In this document: piece after piece, positions 33,483 through 45,984 of the stretch | Layout of the letters: each line of letters starts with the position of its first letter | Position numbering within the stretch: the stretch's first letter is position 1 | Origin: Zanthoxylum bungeanum | Taxonomy: Eukaryota; Streptophyta; Magnoliopsida; Sapindales; Rutaceae | Reading direction: 5' to 3' | Assembly (NCBI GenBank): GCA_019454045.1 | Contig: SKCR01035568.1 | Coordinates: 1-64,000, forward strand | Length of the DNA: 64,000 nt | Program-made: the position numbers and the translations under genes | Notes under the pieces: model-generated | Database searches by the model: none | What the model was told of the DNA's origin: nothing | The model's input: only the letters and a program-made list of their open reading frames with translations

Positions 33483-34150
33483 TTATAATACATCTCCCGA
33501 TACTACATAGTTGAAGGCTTTTAGTTTTAGCTTCCAGTCTTTCCCATTTTCTGGTTGGTTTAAGAATTCTCTGATCTCTTTTCTCCAATCGTCCTCATTT
33601 TGATTTTGGATTTCAGTGGCCATGACGTCCATTACGTTCTTCCGCCTTTCTAGGGCTGGTTTGGCCTCCTCTCTCCTATATATGCCATCTATGCTTGTCT
33701 GTTTATACCCTGAGGCTACTTGGGCCAATTCATTGGCCATCTCATTCTTCACCCTTGGGACGTGCTCCAGCTCTACGAAGTCAAATTGATCTAGCAGCTC
33801 TTTGGCTATATCTGACAGTGCCACGACTGACGGACTCTGTCACTTAAAGGCCCTCGTCACTTGTTGGATCACTAGTTGCGAATCCCCCTTAACGGACACA
33901 TGTGTCACTCTCATATTAAGGAGTATCTCCAAACCGAATATTAGATCCTCGTATTCGGCTTGGTTGTTGGTGCAACATTCGCCCAATTTGATAATGAAAT
34001 GGAATGATTCTCCTAACGGACTGACCAATACTATTCCCATTCATGCTCTTTTTGATGTGCTAGATCCATCGAAATACATCGTCCATGGCTTTAAACTGCA
34101 CTCGTCTATTTCCATTCCCATTTCTGTAATGGTGCTTAAACACGGGTGAT
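33483..34150 (-). pseudogene. Element 3 second RNase H (archaeal-type), Tat hallmark
   Basis: Minus strand. MYFDGSSTSKRA near 34110-34060 gives the first catalytic Asp, followed by a TGA where Gly is expected, then MGIVLVSP. NNQAEYEDLIFGLE holds the Glu and GDSQLVIQQ the second Asp. A further frame (33824-33483) carries VPRVKNEMANELAQVASG, where the usual final Asp is not evident. A second RNase H of this type between the first RNase H and integrase is known from the Tat lineage and is absent from most other plant gypsy elements. Confidence 0.82.
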
Positions 34151-34189
34151 CAACTAAGGAATCCACAAAGGGTATGATTTTTTACGGTT

Positions 34190-34777
34190 TTTTAGGGTTC
34201 ATGTCGTATGTCGAACTCTGATAATGATAGAGACCAGAACCCAACTCTTTGATGCAAAATGGGACAAGAAAACATGTACTTTACTATATTTATTTTTGTA
34301 ATTAAATACACAGTGGTTGGCCTAAGGTAGGCTTGTAATTTAGTACATGTGAAATACAATGCCAAACACAACTTCTCAATTGGAGAATAATTACATTCAT
34401 ATTTCAACAATTGTCTGCTGATATAATAAATGGCTCTTTCGACATCCGTATTGTCGTTCTGTGCGATCATTCCAGCTATGGATTGCTCTTGAGCAGATAT
34501 GTAAAGCTTCATTGGCTGTCCTGGCACAGGGGGTACCATCACCGACGGCTATGATAAATAATTCTTCAGGTTCTCAAAGGCTTTTTGATGTTCTTCAGTC
34601 CAGACGAATTCGTCATTTTCCTTTAGCCTTAGCATGGACGAGAAAACTTTAGTTTTTCCTGCACAATTAGAAATGAACCTTCTTAAGAAATTAACTTGCT
34701 CTGGGAATCTTTGCAACTTTTTTTTGTTCTGTGGTGGTTTGGCTTCAGTAATTGCCCGAGATTTATTGGCATCAATC
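34190..34777 (-). pseudogene. Element 3 first RNase H and RT connection
   Basis: Minus strand. IAGMIAQNDNTDVERAIYYI, then SRQLLKYECNYSPIEKLCLA and TCTKLQAYL are the standard gypsy RNase H blocks (34542-34192). It starts within broken connection sequence (34560-34777) with a FVWTEEHQKAFENLK-like block. The end, SLSEFDIRHEP, leads toward the second RNase H. Confidence 0.82.
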
Positions 34778-35500
34778 TCAATTCCCCCGCTGGTGGACTA
34801 GAAAGCCCAAGAAATTCCCTGCGCAAACCCCAAAAGCACATCTGGCAGGATTTAACTTTAATTTGAATTTCCTCATTCGTTCAAAAGCCATTGTCAAGTG
34901 GTTAAAATGCTCGTCCACGGTCATAGACGTTACCACTATGTCATCTACATAAACCTCTACAAAATTATTGATCATGTCATGGAAAATTAGATTCATGGCC
35001 CGATGGTAAGTTACCTCGATGTTTTTTAGGCCGAATGGCATTACCAACCACTCATAACATGCTAAAGACCCTGAGCATCTGAAAGCTGTTTTATGGATAT
35101 CATTTTCGGCAATGTAGATTTGGTTATATCCTGCGTACCCATCCATAAAAGAATACACTTGATATCCTGCTGTGGAGTCTACTAAGGAATCTACCGTAGG
35201 CATAGGGTATTGGTCTTTTGGTGTTGCCAAGTTTAAATTCCTAAAATCAATACATATTCTTAACTTTCCATTCTTTTTCATGACGGGGAAGTTATTGGAC
35301 AACCATTCTACATATTTGGTCGTTCTAATGAATTTCGCCTTCAAGAGGCGCTTGACTTCTTTTTTTAATATCAGGCATAACATTGGGTGCAAACCTCCGG
35401 GGGGTTGCTTATATGACCTATGAATTGGCATAATTGGCAACCTATGTTCTACTAAAGTTTTTATCTAAACCAGTCATTTCATCGTAGTCCCAAGCAAAGC
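34778..35500 (-). pseudogene. Element 3 reverse transcriptase
   Basis: Minus strand, open from 35440 to 34778. The order of blocks is KKEVKRLLKAKFIRTTKYVE, LRICIDFRNLNLATPKDQYP, FMDGYAGYNQIYIAENDIHK, WLVMPFGLKN and the catalytic YVDDIVVTS, then FERMRKFKLKLNPARCAFGV and GNFLGFLV. Both aspartates of YVDD are intact, and the core is complete with no stop, the best preserved domain of this element. Confidence 0.9.
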
Positions 35501-35599
35501 AATCTTTATATTTTTGTAAAACATGGATTAGTTTCTTGCGTACCTGGGCCTCTAGCTCCTTGCTGATGTAAGCGATACCTCGTCTAAAACGTCTTGCAT

Positions 35600-37500
35600 C
35601 CTTGTAATGTTTGCCTTATGTCACCCATTCTGAGCATATTCTTTTTCCTCATCTTGTCGTTCGTTCCTGTCACTTCCTTCCATCAAACAATCCACTCCGC
35701 ATGCCTCTCTTATTCTATCTTCCATCTGATGTGTTAATAATTTCTCCCTCAAGGCCGAAATCGCGGCTTGAGCATCATCTTCAACTTCTTGTTCCGTTAA
35801 ATAGGCCATTAAGCTGGCCCTAGTGGCCGCAAGCACGACTTATTTTTTACTCTGTTCGCTCTTCTTCATTTGAATTTTTGGTTTCATGGCCATGCGTTAG
35901 CCCTCCGAAGGCCACTATAGTTGGCATTGTTTGTGCGAACAAGTCATTCAACAGATCTGCGGTGTACGACTTATCATTTTTGGCCACTATGGCCGAATCC
36001 CCTGCTTCATTCGGTACTCTAGCTGGCCCATAATTTCCTTCATACATGAAATATTCTATCGAATTTGTCTCTATCGAATTTGTCTCTACTGCGAAGGGCC
36101 TATTATCGGCGTGTACTACTTCTACTTCATCTTTCTGATTCGAAAAAACCAGACATTGATGAATGGATGAAGGAATGCATCGGATGCCGTGGATCCAATC
36201 TCATCCCAAGAGCATGTTATACGTGGTTGGTCTGTCTATAACGAAAAATACTATTGTCTTAGTAGGGCTTCCCACCTATAAGTCTAGTGGGACAACTCAT
36301 TTGGCTATCGTTGCCCCTCCATTGAAACTTATAAGCACCACTTCCGTAGGGATGAGATTGTCTTCCGAATTTACTAATCATCCCAGCATCCTAACTGGGA
36401 TGGAGTTGATGGCCGCTCCATTGTCGATTAACACCTTAGAGATGGGTATTCAGTTTGCCTTTGCTTTCAAATAAAATGGTCGGAGATGTTTTTTCATTTG
36501 TCGTGGTGGTTTTGGAAATGTCACCTTCTCTGACATTCATATTTCCATCGTTTGACCACCACTTGTGTTTACTTGAGGGGGCTCCTCCTCCTCGTTCCAT
36601 CCAGAAGCTGGCAATGTGATCGGCATATCACGGGAGGCATTACTGGTGAACATCCTCTGTTTTTCTACTCTGGTCACGACCCATTTTATTTTTCACCTCC
36701 GTATAGCACGAGGTATGGAGATCACCCCAAGTCCTCTCCTAATGTTCCTACTGCAGGATTTCCGACTTCTTATAACTCTCTGAGAAGTCGATTTTATGTT
36801 GTCCCCATTTTTCATGCTTCGGTTTTGATATCTATTTCTTCCTCTATATCGGTCAGTTCCTCGTCCGAGGCCTCTCTGTCATTTATCACGAGTTTTGCGA
36901 ATTTTGTCTCGTCGCCGTCGTAGACATCTTCACTACTCTCACAGGTCTCATTAGTGCCCCCTTTGATCTTTTCGGACAACAGGTATTAGCCACAACCGGA
37001 GGCATGCTGCCAAAATGAATAACAATGAGGGGTTCTTCGTCATCTATCTCATCCCGTTTTTATCGGTCGAATTTGGTACTCTCTTTACAGCTCGTATCGT
37101 TCTCTTCTCTGCCACCACTATCCTTAACGCTCGCATCTAGCTTTTTTCCTCGCATAGGTTTTGATTGGAAGACAATGGTCAGTGGTAACTTTCGTTTCAC
37201 CTTGTTGGCGTATCATACGGCCATAATTTCTTTGGTTTCGTCTCAATTGTGTCCTTGTCATTTCATCCACAGAAGGATAGTTCTTCCCTGGCCGGTGGTA
37301 TGAATATGGCCGATGGTACGAATGCCATACGTTGAGCCGATGAATTTTCGGCCTAAACGTCCTTATATTTTGGACGAAGTTTGAATGTTCTCAATAAAAC
37401 CTTGGTGCGAAGGTTCTTGGTTGCCATGCTACTGGCTCCTTCTTCAATTGCCTCTCATAGGTATCTTCCAGTTCTTTCATCCACTATATATTGTTTTGGC
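35600..37500 (-). pseudogene. Element 3 protease and linker
   Basis: Minus strand. A retroviral-type aspartic protease is visible at about 36450-36170: VLIDNGAAIN (D-N-G in place of D-S/T-G), FNGGAT, then FFVIDRPTTYNMLLG and DWIHGIRC. Several stops lie inside. The spacer to RT contains acidic frames (36047-35847, 35836-35621), and 36500-37500 is a linker with stops toward gag, without recognisable domain. Confidence 0.7.
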
Positions 37501-38687
37501 AACGTGCACATAAATTTTACGGAACCCTTATTTATTGGGACGCTTCGATCCTTTCAAGAGCACTTGGACGATGACCGTCCTGATTCTCATCTAGAACCAG
37601 CTTGACTTTTGGCAGATTCATTTTGGTAAGGTCAGAGTTGATCATATTCAACTCTAACGGCTTTGGAAAGGGGTTGTCATCCACTGCCATCTTTTTCTCG
37701 AATGTTATTCCTCCAGATTCTATGGCGTCCTGCAAAAAATTCTCAAAGACAAGGTAATTGTTAGTTGAATGAGACCATGTATTATGCCACTTACAGTACT
37801 TTTTATCACCGATTTGTTCGGGGCTTGGCAATTTATGGTGGTCACTCAACCTAATTTGCTTATCTTTATATAATTGATAGAATATGGCATCGACTTTCGA
37901 GATGTCAAAAGAGAAATTCATACTCTTTTTGTCACTCTACTTTGGCCTGGGGTTCAGCCCACATCTTGCAGACGTATGGCTTCCCTTTGACTAATTCGGC
38001 CAAACATAAGTCAGCCGATTCGATGTCCACTTCGCATATTTCATAGTTAGTATTCATGTAATAGGTTCCCTTGCTAGAATTCTTCATTTTTTCTTCCTCC
38101 ATCAATAACCGTTCATATCGCTGCACACTAGTGGTGAGTTAGGGGAGGTCCCAGAATTCTCGATCTTGAAATTACTTTTTTAGATTGAAATTAAGACAGC
38201 TTTGAGCGATTCTCACAAACTCCTTTTCTGGTAAAGGCACGTAGCATCAGCCTCGAGCCGCTTTGAACCTTTGTAAGAACATTTCAGCCCATTCTCCTGG
38301 CAGCTGCCTCAAATTTGCCAAGTCGGCCAAGGCCATTTCAGATTCGGCCTTATAGAATTGTGCATGGAACAGCTGTTCCATTTGGTGCCAATTTTCCACT
38401 GAATTGGGCGACAGGCTAACATACCAGGAAAAAGCTACCCCTGACAACGATTCATGAAATAATCTCAACATATGGAAATCATTCGTCTCCCCACACTGAA
38501 GAGTAAATCGCCATATGTGTTCTATTGTAGAAAATTCCCCAGACCCTGTAAATAGAGAAAATTATGGTATTTTGTAGTTCATAGGCCATGGATACGCTAC
38601 ATCAATCCAATCTGGATACGACTTTTGATATCTCGACCGAATCGGCCTCACTCCTAAACCGAATTGATTCTGAAGAATCTCAGTCAT
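37501..38687 (-). pseudogene. Element 3 gag, C-terminal part (downstream of element 4)
   Basis: Minus strand. Retrotrans_gag core at 38471-38247 (SLSGVAFSWYVSLSPNSVEN, LANLRQLPGEWAEMFLQRFK), then MQRYERLLMEEEKMKNSSKG (38126-37932) and the zinc-knuckle-like YCKWHNTWSHSTNNY (37921-37532). The N-terminal part is at 48086-48692, and the two halves are separated by element 4 at its GTCAT duplication. Stops in several places. Confidence 0.82.
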
Positions 38688-40760
38688 TGTAGGCACTGCA
38701 TTTTTGCATATAAGTCCCGATGATGAGTCTCTTATGGAGACACTACCTCTTTAATTGTGAAAATCGCGGGAAACGGAGGTCGGAAATGAATAGTCAAGAA
38801 TTGACATATTTTTGGATTTAACTTGCTGGATTAGCTTCGGGTTCGCTTGTTGGACCTCCGTTTCAAAGCACATCTTTAGCCCAAACACCACTAAGACACA
38901 CACTATGCCCACTAAATGGACCAAGCCCACACGCCCAATGAACCCTAAGTCACACGCCATAGCCACCCTAAATAACAAAAATCACATTTAACACATGCAT
39001 AAATCAAGCAAAATCCACTTCCTAAATAAAAGAAATCCCATGGATCCCTTGACTAAATAAACCAAATCATATCCCTAACTAAAAAAGAATAAATCAAATT
39101 AAATCAAATCAAATCAAATCACTTCCCTAATTAAAAGATACAAATCAAATCTTATCCCTAACTAAAAAAGAATAAATCAAATCACTTCCCTAATTAAAAG
39201 ATTTCCTTATCACATACTAACTTAAAAGATATTCCCTTAATGCACAAATCATTCTCCTTCTCAAACAAGGATAGCCCTCATCCCTTTGCCTATAAAAAGA
39301 ACCCTTAACTCAACCTTACAAACCTAGCTCATACACACAATATTCTCACATGAAACAACCTAACCTATTAAAGCTTAAAGCACAAACAAAGATCTCCATT
39401 GCGTACCATCCCTACTGCCTTGTACAGCCGCATAATACACCCCTCTGACCACCGCACATAGCAGCCCCTTCAAATCCCTCAACAGCCTTCACATTCTTCA
39501 CGCACCAATAGCATACGTACAACCCCCCCCCCAAAGATCCCTCCACACGTTCACGCAGCAAGCCACTCATTGCCTCCACTCAGCCCCTCCAATTCACGCA
39601 CCTGGCCCCACTTAGCAGCCTCAAATTCACGCACCTGACTCCTTCAATTCAACGCATAAACACCTCCTTCAACCAGCCCACTGCTTCACGCAAATAACAG
39701 CTCCACAGTAGCCTATATTTCACGCCACAAGCCTCCCCAAACAGCCCCAAAATTGCACCGAAAACTGCCTTAAACAGTCCCATAATTACCAAAAAATAGT
39801 GACCAGAAAATACAACACAAACAGTAGCGAAACGGAGTGAAAATAGCAACCCAAATAGCGAAACAGCGAGGAAAAATGTTGGATTAGTGAACCAGGAAAG
39901 TTGCGGAATATCAACCCTTCCGATGGCCGTGTAATGCGCTTTCGAGAGACGACAAAAGAGGTTAGACCTGAGGGCATCTTCTTTATTTATTATTCTTCGT
40001 TTTTTTATTTATTTTAATATATTATAGCATGAGAGTCGTTTGTTGATGCATGATGTGAATTCCGGGTGAACGAAATGCGTGTTCTCTTTTGTGGTATATC
40101 GGATGGAAACCCGGACGTAAATTCCGTAGCCGAATCCGAATGGACGGTAGTGCAGTTTGCACTCGGGATACAATGCCACGTACTACTTAAGAGACACACG
40201 TATTTCGTTTCATCTAAACATGTATGCGAGCATGATTTAGTCTAGTATGTTATTTATTTTCTTAAGCATGATTTAGTCTAGTATGTTATTTATTTTTTAT
40301 CATGATTTAGTTGTTATTTTTAAGCATGAGTAGTTATTTGTTTTGCGTTTTGAATTTGCATTAGGTTTATGTTGTTGTTTGCTTTTCGCATTATATAATT
40401 GAAATATGTTCATGAGATTGTCGTGTGTTGTCGTGTGTTATGAGGACTTACTTTCCAAGCATGCAAACTTAGACATAGGATTTATCTTTATGAAATGAAC
40501 TAGATATAGGTTTTTCTTGAGCATGTTGCGTAGATTCGGTTAAATTATTGCATAAATCATTTCATTACAAGTGGCATAAGTAAGAGACCATTCTGAACCC
40601 AACGGTTTGAGGTCTTCCCTTGTGAGGGGTGAGTGCGGCCTTAAATCATTTTCCCAGTTCACATCGGGCGGCGACTCCATGTTATTTCTCCGGTTTAGTT
40701 CCCCCGCGGGCTATTCCGTACTCCCGCCTAGAACAGCGTCGCCGATTTCTGTTGTCTACA
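38688..40760 (+). repeat. Element 4 5' LTR (2073 bp)
   Basis: Direct repeat of 45985-48085, nearly colinear with small indels. It contains a (AAATC)n-like run near 39086-39120, a TATA-like CCTATAAAAAG at 39289-39299 and a C homopolymer near 39521. Transcription probably starts about 30 bp after the TATA box. Confidence 0.92.
39081..39122. repeat. (AAATC)n pentanucleotide run in the LTR
   Basis: About seven AAATC-type units in a row; the same run is present in the right LTR near 46386-46425, so it predates insertion. Confidence 0.8.
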
Positions 40761-40763
40761 ATC

Positions 40764-40781
40764 TGGCGACTCCACTGGGGA
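40764..40781 (+). other. Primer-binding site of element 4
   Basis: TGGCGACTCCACTGGGGA, three bases inside the 5' LTR. This form of primer-binding site is known from Tat/Ogre-type plant elements (I believe tRNA-Arg; not verified here). Confidence 0.7.
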
Positions 40782-42740
40782 TAGAGAATTGGCCCCGAAA
40801 TAATGTCTTGTAATGGTTGTGATTTATGCTTTAGTTAACCCTGTTTACCGTGGGTTGAAAGGGGTTTAATCAAGGGCACTTTTTTAAGGCTAGGTAATGG
40901 TTTGGTGTCTTCCTTCATTCACTCCCTTTCTATAAGGAGAAGCAGTGAAGGCACCTAGATAATCATCTACTCGTAGCCTACTGTGATGGACTAATTTGGA
41001 GGACTCGTTGTTTATTCCTGTCACCAAGGCGATAAGAGCCTAAGAGGCTTGGGTATTTAAGAGAGTTCGCTCCACCCTCCCTCTGGGGAATCTACAATAG
41101 GAAATCCATTTGGCAGTCAGTCACACACCATAACTCGTTGGCACGTACCTTAAGGTATAAAAAATGTGCGCTCACTTGGTCGCTCGAACCCTTGAGTGGG
41201 GAGTCCTAGTTGTGGGCAATCCTTCGTCAGCGAGAGCCTTTGGCTACACTCCCAAAAACCCGCATGTGAACCATAGTTGTATATCCTATAGAAGTTTCCC
41301 CTTTATACTTTTGATAACCACATGCATATTATATCTCTTACATCGCACACATCTCATGCATCTCATGCATACATGCATCATGTTAACCTTCTGTGTCTTA
41401 AAAGCCATCATAGATATCCGTTGGGTTAGAAAAGAAAAAAGATTTGTCAAAAAGAGTTTAGCAAACATGGATATCGGGAAAAGGAAACCGAGGAACAGAA
41501 AACTGTACGAAAAGGATAGAAAGACCATGGTGGGCCCAAAAGCAAAAAAAAAAAAAAAAAAAAAGAAAGAAAAAAAGAAAAAAAAAGATTTTTTTTAAGT
41601 CCTTAATAGTTAGGCATAAGTCCGATGATGAAATTGATTGCTTTAGGGTGAAATCTTAGAAACGATAAACTGTTGATGTGCTTTTATCTGATACTTTGAG
41701 TGATTGATCTATGTTAGACTCGTAAGCACTTCACTATAGGTTCTTAGCGGTGAAAACCTGAGTTGTTGGCAAGGTGACTAGTTGAAGAAATTGTAGGTCG
41801 GTGAATGACCGTTTGCTTAGATGTCTATCTTGATTTACTTATGTTATGATGTATGGTATGGTTGAAAATGAAAGAAAAGTCTCTAAAGAAAAGAATCGAA
41901 CCACATATAACCGATAAGCGTGAAGCTACCCATGGGCGAGTATTAGGACCACCATGAGGAGAAATGCTACCTTAAAGGGTAGGTGTGCTAAAAAAAAGAA
42001 AGAAAAAAAAAAGAAGTTCGAAACGAAAGAAAAAAAAAAAGACAAAAGAGAAAGAAAACCATACCACATTGAGCACATAAAAGCAACTGCAGGCATAATT
42101 GAGACGTCTAGGTTGATTTGACCCATCGATCCCAGTTTTTTTTTGACGAAATCATTAAGTTGGCTTACCTGGGGATGAATCTGCAAAGGAACCTTTGCAC
42201 ACACACACTTTGAGTCTGGCTTAGATCATTTATTCAAAGACATGGATTTGAGTTGCATTGAATCTTTTGAAGGTTCTCTGGTTTCAATACTGGGCATTCT
42301 TTGAGGGCAACAATATGTATAACTATTGGGATTATTTCGTAAGAGGAAGTATAGTATGTTGGTATGGAAACGTCACATCACATGATCTACCTTGGCCGAG
42401 TGCAAGCGACGAAGAGCAGAAAGCTGAACCAAGTATGGGTGCGGCCAGTCTACCACCCCGCGAATAAAGGATGTACTGAGAACTCGAGCCGTGAGACAGA
42501 AGAGGACTGAACAATCACCAGAAAGAACTGGCAGAAGGAAACAGAAAACATGCCTAGGGAGCGACTAAAGATTTTTGTAGGCAAGAAGCACCGAGGAGTA
42601 TAAGGAAGACCTAATCCATCGGAATAGGAAACACATTCATGCATGCATGCATACACGTCATATACACGCACTCTTTGTCTTGTTTTTGTTCACAGGTTTT
42701 AAAGAAAATGAGAAAGCGGCAAATGCAAGCCAACCAGAAA
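40782..42740 (+). other. Element 4 leader, no recognisable gene
   Basis: Non-coding as far as I can see. An open frame at 41164-41598 ends in a long lysine run made by an A homopolymer and is not convincing. Purine-rich stretches lie at 41546-41600 and 41990-42060, in which A and AAAGAAA runs dominate. CATGCATGCATGC-type repeats are at 42637-42650. Confidence 0.5.
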
Positions 42741-42749
42741 AAACAACAT

Positions 42750-44185
42750 AGCATTATCAGTTTCGGGAATGAATCCCAGGGTCGAGGCCCACATCAGCAG
42801 AGTTTTGGAATGAATTCGGGAATGAATCCTATGGTCGATGCCTATATCGTCAGAGTTTTTGAATGAATCCGAGAATGAATCCCAGGGTCGAGGCCCACAT
42901 CGTCTGAGTTTTGGAATGAATCCGGGAATAAATCCTAGGGTCGAGGCCCATATTGCCAGAGTTTTGGAATGAATCCCAGGGCTGAGGCCCACCTTACCAG
43001 TAGCTTCGAGAATGGATCCCAGGGTCGAGGCCCACATCAGCAGTTTTAGGGATGAGTCCGAGAGTCGAGGCCCACATCAGCATCAGTTTGGGGGTGAGGC
43101 CCGCATCAGTATCAGTCTGGGGGTGAGGCCCGCATCAGTATCAGTCTGGGGCCGAGGCCCACATCAGCATCAGTTTTGGGATGAGTCCCAAGGCCGAGGC
43201 CTACATCAGCATCAGTTTTGGGGATGAGTCCCAAAGTTGAAGCCCGCATCATCAGTATCAGTTTTGGGGATGAGTCCCAGGGTCGAGGCCCACGTTAGTA
43301 TCAGTTTTGGGGATGAGTCTCAGGGTTGAGGCCCACACCAACATCAGTATCAACTTGGGGGTGAGGCCCATATCATTCTGGGAGCGAGGCCCGCATCAGT
43401 ATCAGTCTGGGGGCGAGGCCCGCATCAGTATCAGTCTGGGGCCGCAGCCCACATCAGCATCAGTTTTGGGATGAGTCCCAAGGCCGAGGCCCACATCAGC
43501 ATCAGTTTTGGGGATGAGTCCCAAGGTTGAAACCTGCATCATCAGTATCAGTTTTGGGGATGAGTCCCAGGGTTGAGGCCCACGTTAGTATCAGTTTTGG
43601 GGATGAGTCCCAGGGTTTAGGCCCACACCAACATCAGTATCAACTTGGGGGCGAGGCCCACATCAGTCTGGGGGCGAGGCCCACATCAGTTTGGGGCGAG
43701 GCCCACGTCAGTATCAGTTTGGGGCGAGGCCCACATCAATATCAGTCTGGGGGCGAGGCCCACATCAGTATCAGTCTGGGGGTGAGGCCCACATCAGTAT
43801 CAGTCTGGGGGCGAGGCCCATATCAGTATCAATTCGGGTCGAGGCCCACATCAGTACCAGTTCAGGTTCGAGGACCCACTACATCATCAGTTTGAGGACG
43901 AGGCTTACATTTTCAGCGGTATTGGGATGCGTCCCAAGGTCAAGGGCCCCCGTTATCGGTTGTAGTTCCGGGATGCGTCCCAAGGTCGAGGGCCCACTGC
44001 ATCATCAGTTGTAGTTTCGGGATGCGTCCCAAGGTCGAGGACCCACTACATCATTAGTTTGAGGGCGAGGCCCACATTGTCAACGGTATTGGGATGCGTC
44101 TCAGGGTCTAGAAGCCCCCGTTGTCGGTTGCAGTTCCGGGATGCGTCCTTGGGTCGAGGGCCCACTGCATCATCAGCACAGTTTG
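42750..44185 (+). repeat. Tandem array with GAGGCCCACATCAG units
   Basis: Dozens of imperfect units of about 30-60 bp share GAGGCCCACATCAG, TATCAG and TCTGGGGGC or TTTTGGGGATGAGTCCC. Many units can pair within themselves (GGGATGAGTCCC; TGGGGGCGAGGCCCA). Toward the right it shifts to TTCCGGGATGCGTCCCAAGG units (43920-44160). All reading frames here are repeat artefacts. Confidence 0.9.
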
Positions 44186-45014
44186 AGAATGAACAAGCCA
44201 GGAATGACACTCCGAGAATGGAGCACAGTTCGAGAATGAAAAAGCCAGGAATGGCACTCCGAGAATGAAGCATAGTTCGAGAATGAACAAGTCGAAAATG
44301 GCACTCCGAGAATGGAGCATGGTTCGGGAATGAACCACATCACAGTAATAGTTCGGGAATGAACCATCTCACAGTAACGGTTCGAGAATGAACCACCTCA
44401 CACAGTAATGGTTCGGGAATGGACCACCTCACAGTATGGTTCGAGAACGAACCATCACATTATCAGTATCAGTATTGCCAGGTATGGCACTCTGGGGGCG
44501 AGGCCCACATCAGCATCAGTAGCAGTCTTGCCGGGTATGGCACTCTGGGGGCGAGGCCCACATCATTATCAGTATCAGTCTGGCCGGGTATGGCACTCTG
44601 GGGGCGAGGCCCACATCAAACATCAGTATTAGTTTTGCCGGGTATGACACTCCGGGTATGGAGACATCAGTTTCAGTTTTGCCGGGTATGGCACTCTAGG
44701 TATGGAAGCGCAACCGCAACACCTCGGGTATGGGTTTTAGCTTGCCAGGTACGGCACTCCGGGTATGAAGATATCACTGCGACACTCTAGGTATGGAGGC
44801 GCAACCGCGACACCTCGGGTATGAGGTTTAGCTTGCCAGGTACGGCACTCCGGGTATGGAGATATCACTACGACACTCTAGGTATGGAGACGCAACCGCA
44901 ACACCACAGGTATGGGGTTTAGCTTGCCAGGTATGGCACTCCGGGTATGGAGATATCACTGCGACACTCCGGGTATGGAGATGCAACCGCGACACACTAG
45001 GTACGGGGTTTAGC
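44186..45014 (+). repeat. Tandem arrays with GAGAATGAA and GGTATGGCACTC units
   Basis: First GTTCGAGAATGAACAAGCCA-type units (44186-44460), then GCCGGGTATGGCACTCTGGG units mixed with GAGGCCCACATCAG words (44470-44700), then longer units with GGAGATATCACTGCGACACT and GCAACCGCGACACC (44690-45010). The gradual change between unit types suggests repeated local amplification. Confidence 0.85.
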
Positions 45015-45815
45015 ACGCTAGGTACGGCATGTGGACTATCGTGGACTATTGAGGACTACCGTGGAGTATTATGGACTATGGAGACTACCGTTGACTGTCA
45101 TGGAGTATTGTGGACTACCGTGGAGTATTGTGGACTATGTGGAGTATCGTGGAGTATTATGGACTACCGTGGAGTATTGTGGACTATGTGGACTACCGTA
45201 GAGTATTGTGGACTACCGTGGACTATCGTGGAGTATTATGGACTACCGTGGACTATCATGGAGTATTGTGGACTACCGTTGACTACCGTGGAGTATTGTG
45301 GACTATGTGGACTACTGTGGACTATCGTGGAGTATTGTGGACTACCGTGGAGTATTGTGGACTATGTGGACTACCGTGGACTATCGTGGAGTATTGTGGA
45401 CTATTTGGACTACCGTGGACTATCGTGGAGTATTGTGGACTACCGTGGAGTACCGTGGACTATGTGGACTACCGTGGACTATCGTGGAATATTGTGGACT
45501 ATGTGGACTACCGTGGACTATCGTGGAGTATTGTGGACTACCGTGGACTACTGTGAAGTATTGTGGATTACCGTGGGTTATCATAGACTGTGTGGACTAT
45601 GTGGACTACCGTGGACTATCGCGGAGTATTGTGGACTACCGTGGACTACCGTGGAGTATTGTGGACTATGTGGAATACCATGGACTATCATGGAGTATTG
45701 TGGACTACCATGGACTACCGTGGACTATGTGGACTACCGTGGACTATCGTGGAGTATTGTGGACTACCGTGAAGTATTGTGGACTAGTGTGGACTATTGT
45801 GGACTACCGTGACAC
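45015..45815 (+). repeat. Tandem array of GTGGACTACC / GTGGAGTATT units
   Basis: About 800 bp built from 12- to 15-bp words GTGGACTACC, GTGGACTATC, GTGGAGTATT and GTGGACTATGT. All plus-strand frames stay open for hundreds of bases (for example 44856-45812, 45110-45556, 45298-45912), giving Trp-Thr-Val-Glu-Tyr-Cys-Gly-Leu-type strings. Read as a repeat effect, not as a gene. Confidence 0.9.
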
Positions 45816-45970
45816 CCTAGGTACCAGGTTTAGCACGCCAGGAATGGCACATCATCAATTCAGTTCAGAACAACCGGAAATCCAAGTGGCAGCTGGCGAG
45901 CCAGGTAAGTGAAAATACATTGCATAACTTTGATAGGATTGTCATTGTCACACACTGCACAAGTCCCATC

Positions 45971-45984
45971 AAAGTGGGGGCGAC
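45971..45984 (+). promoter_or_regulatory. Polypurine tract of element 4
   Basis: AAAGTGGGGGCGAC lies directly before the TGTAGG start of the 3' LTR, as expected for plus-strand priming. Confidence 0.75.

Noticed and set aside
41164..41598. 144-codon frame in element 4
   Set aside because: Ends in a lysine run from an A homopolymer, no domain; likely chance.
44856..45812. 318-codon open frame of Trp/Thr/Val/Glu/Tyr repeats
   Set aside because: It lies in the GTGGACTACC array, other frames are equally open, and it has no domain; a repeat effect.
42750..45815. CRISPR-like array
   Set aside because: Units are contiguous and grade into one another without unique spacers, in a plant LTR element.
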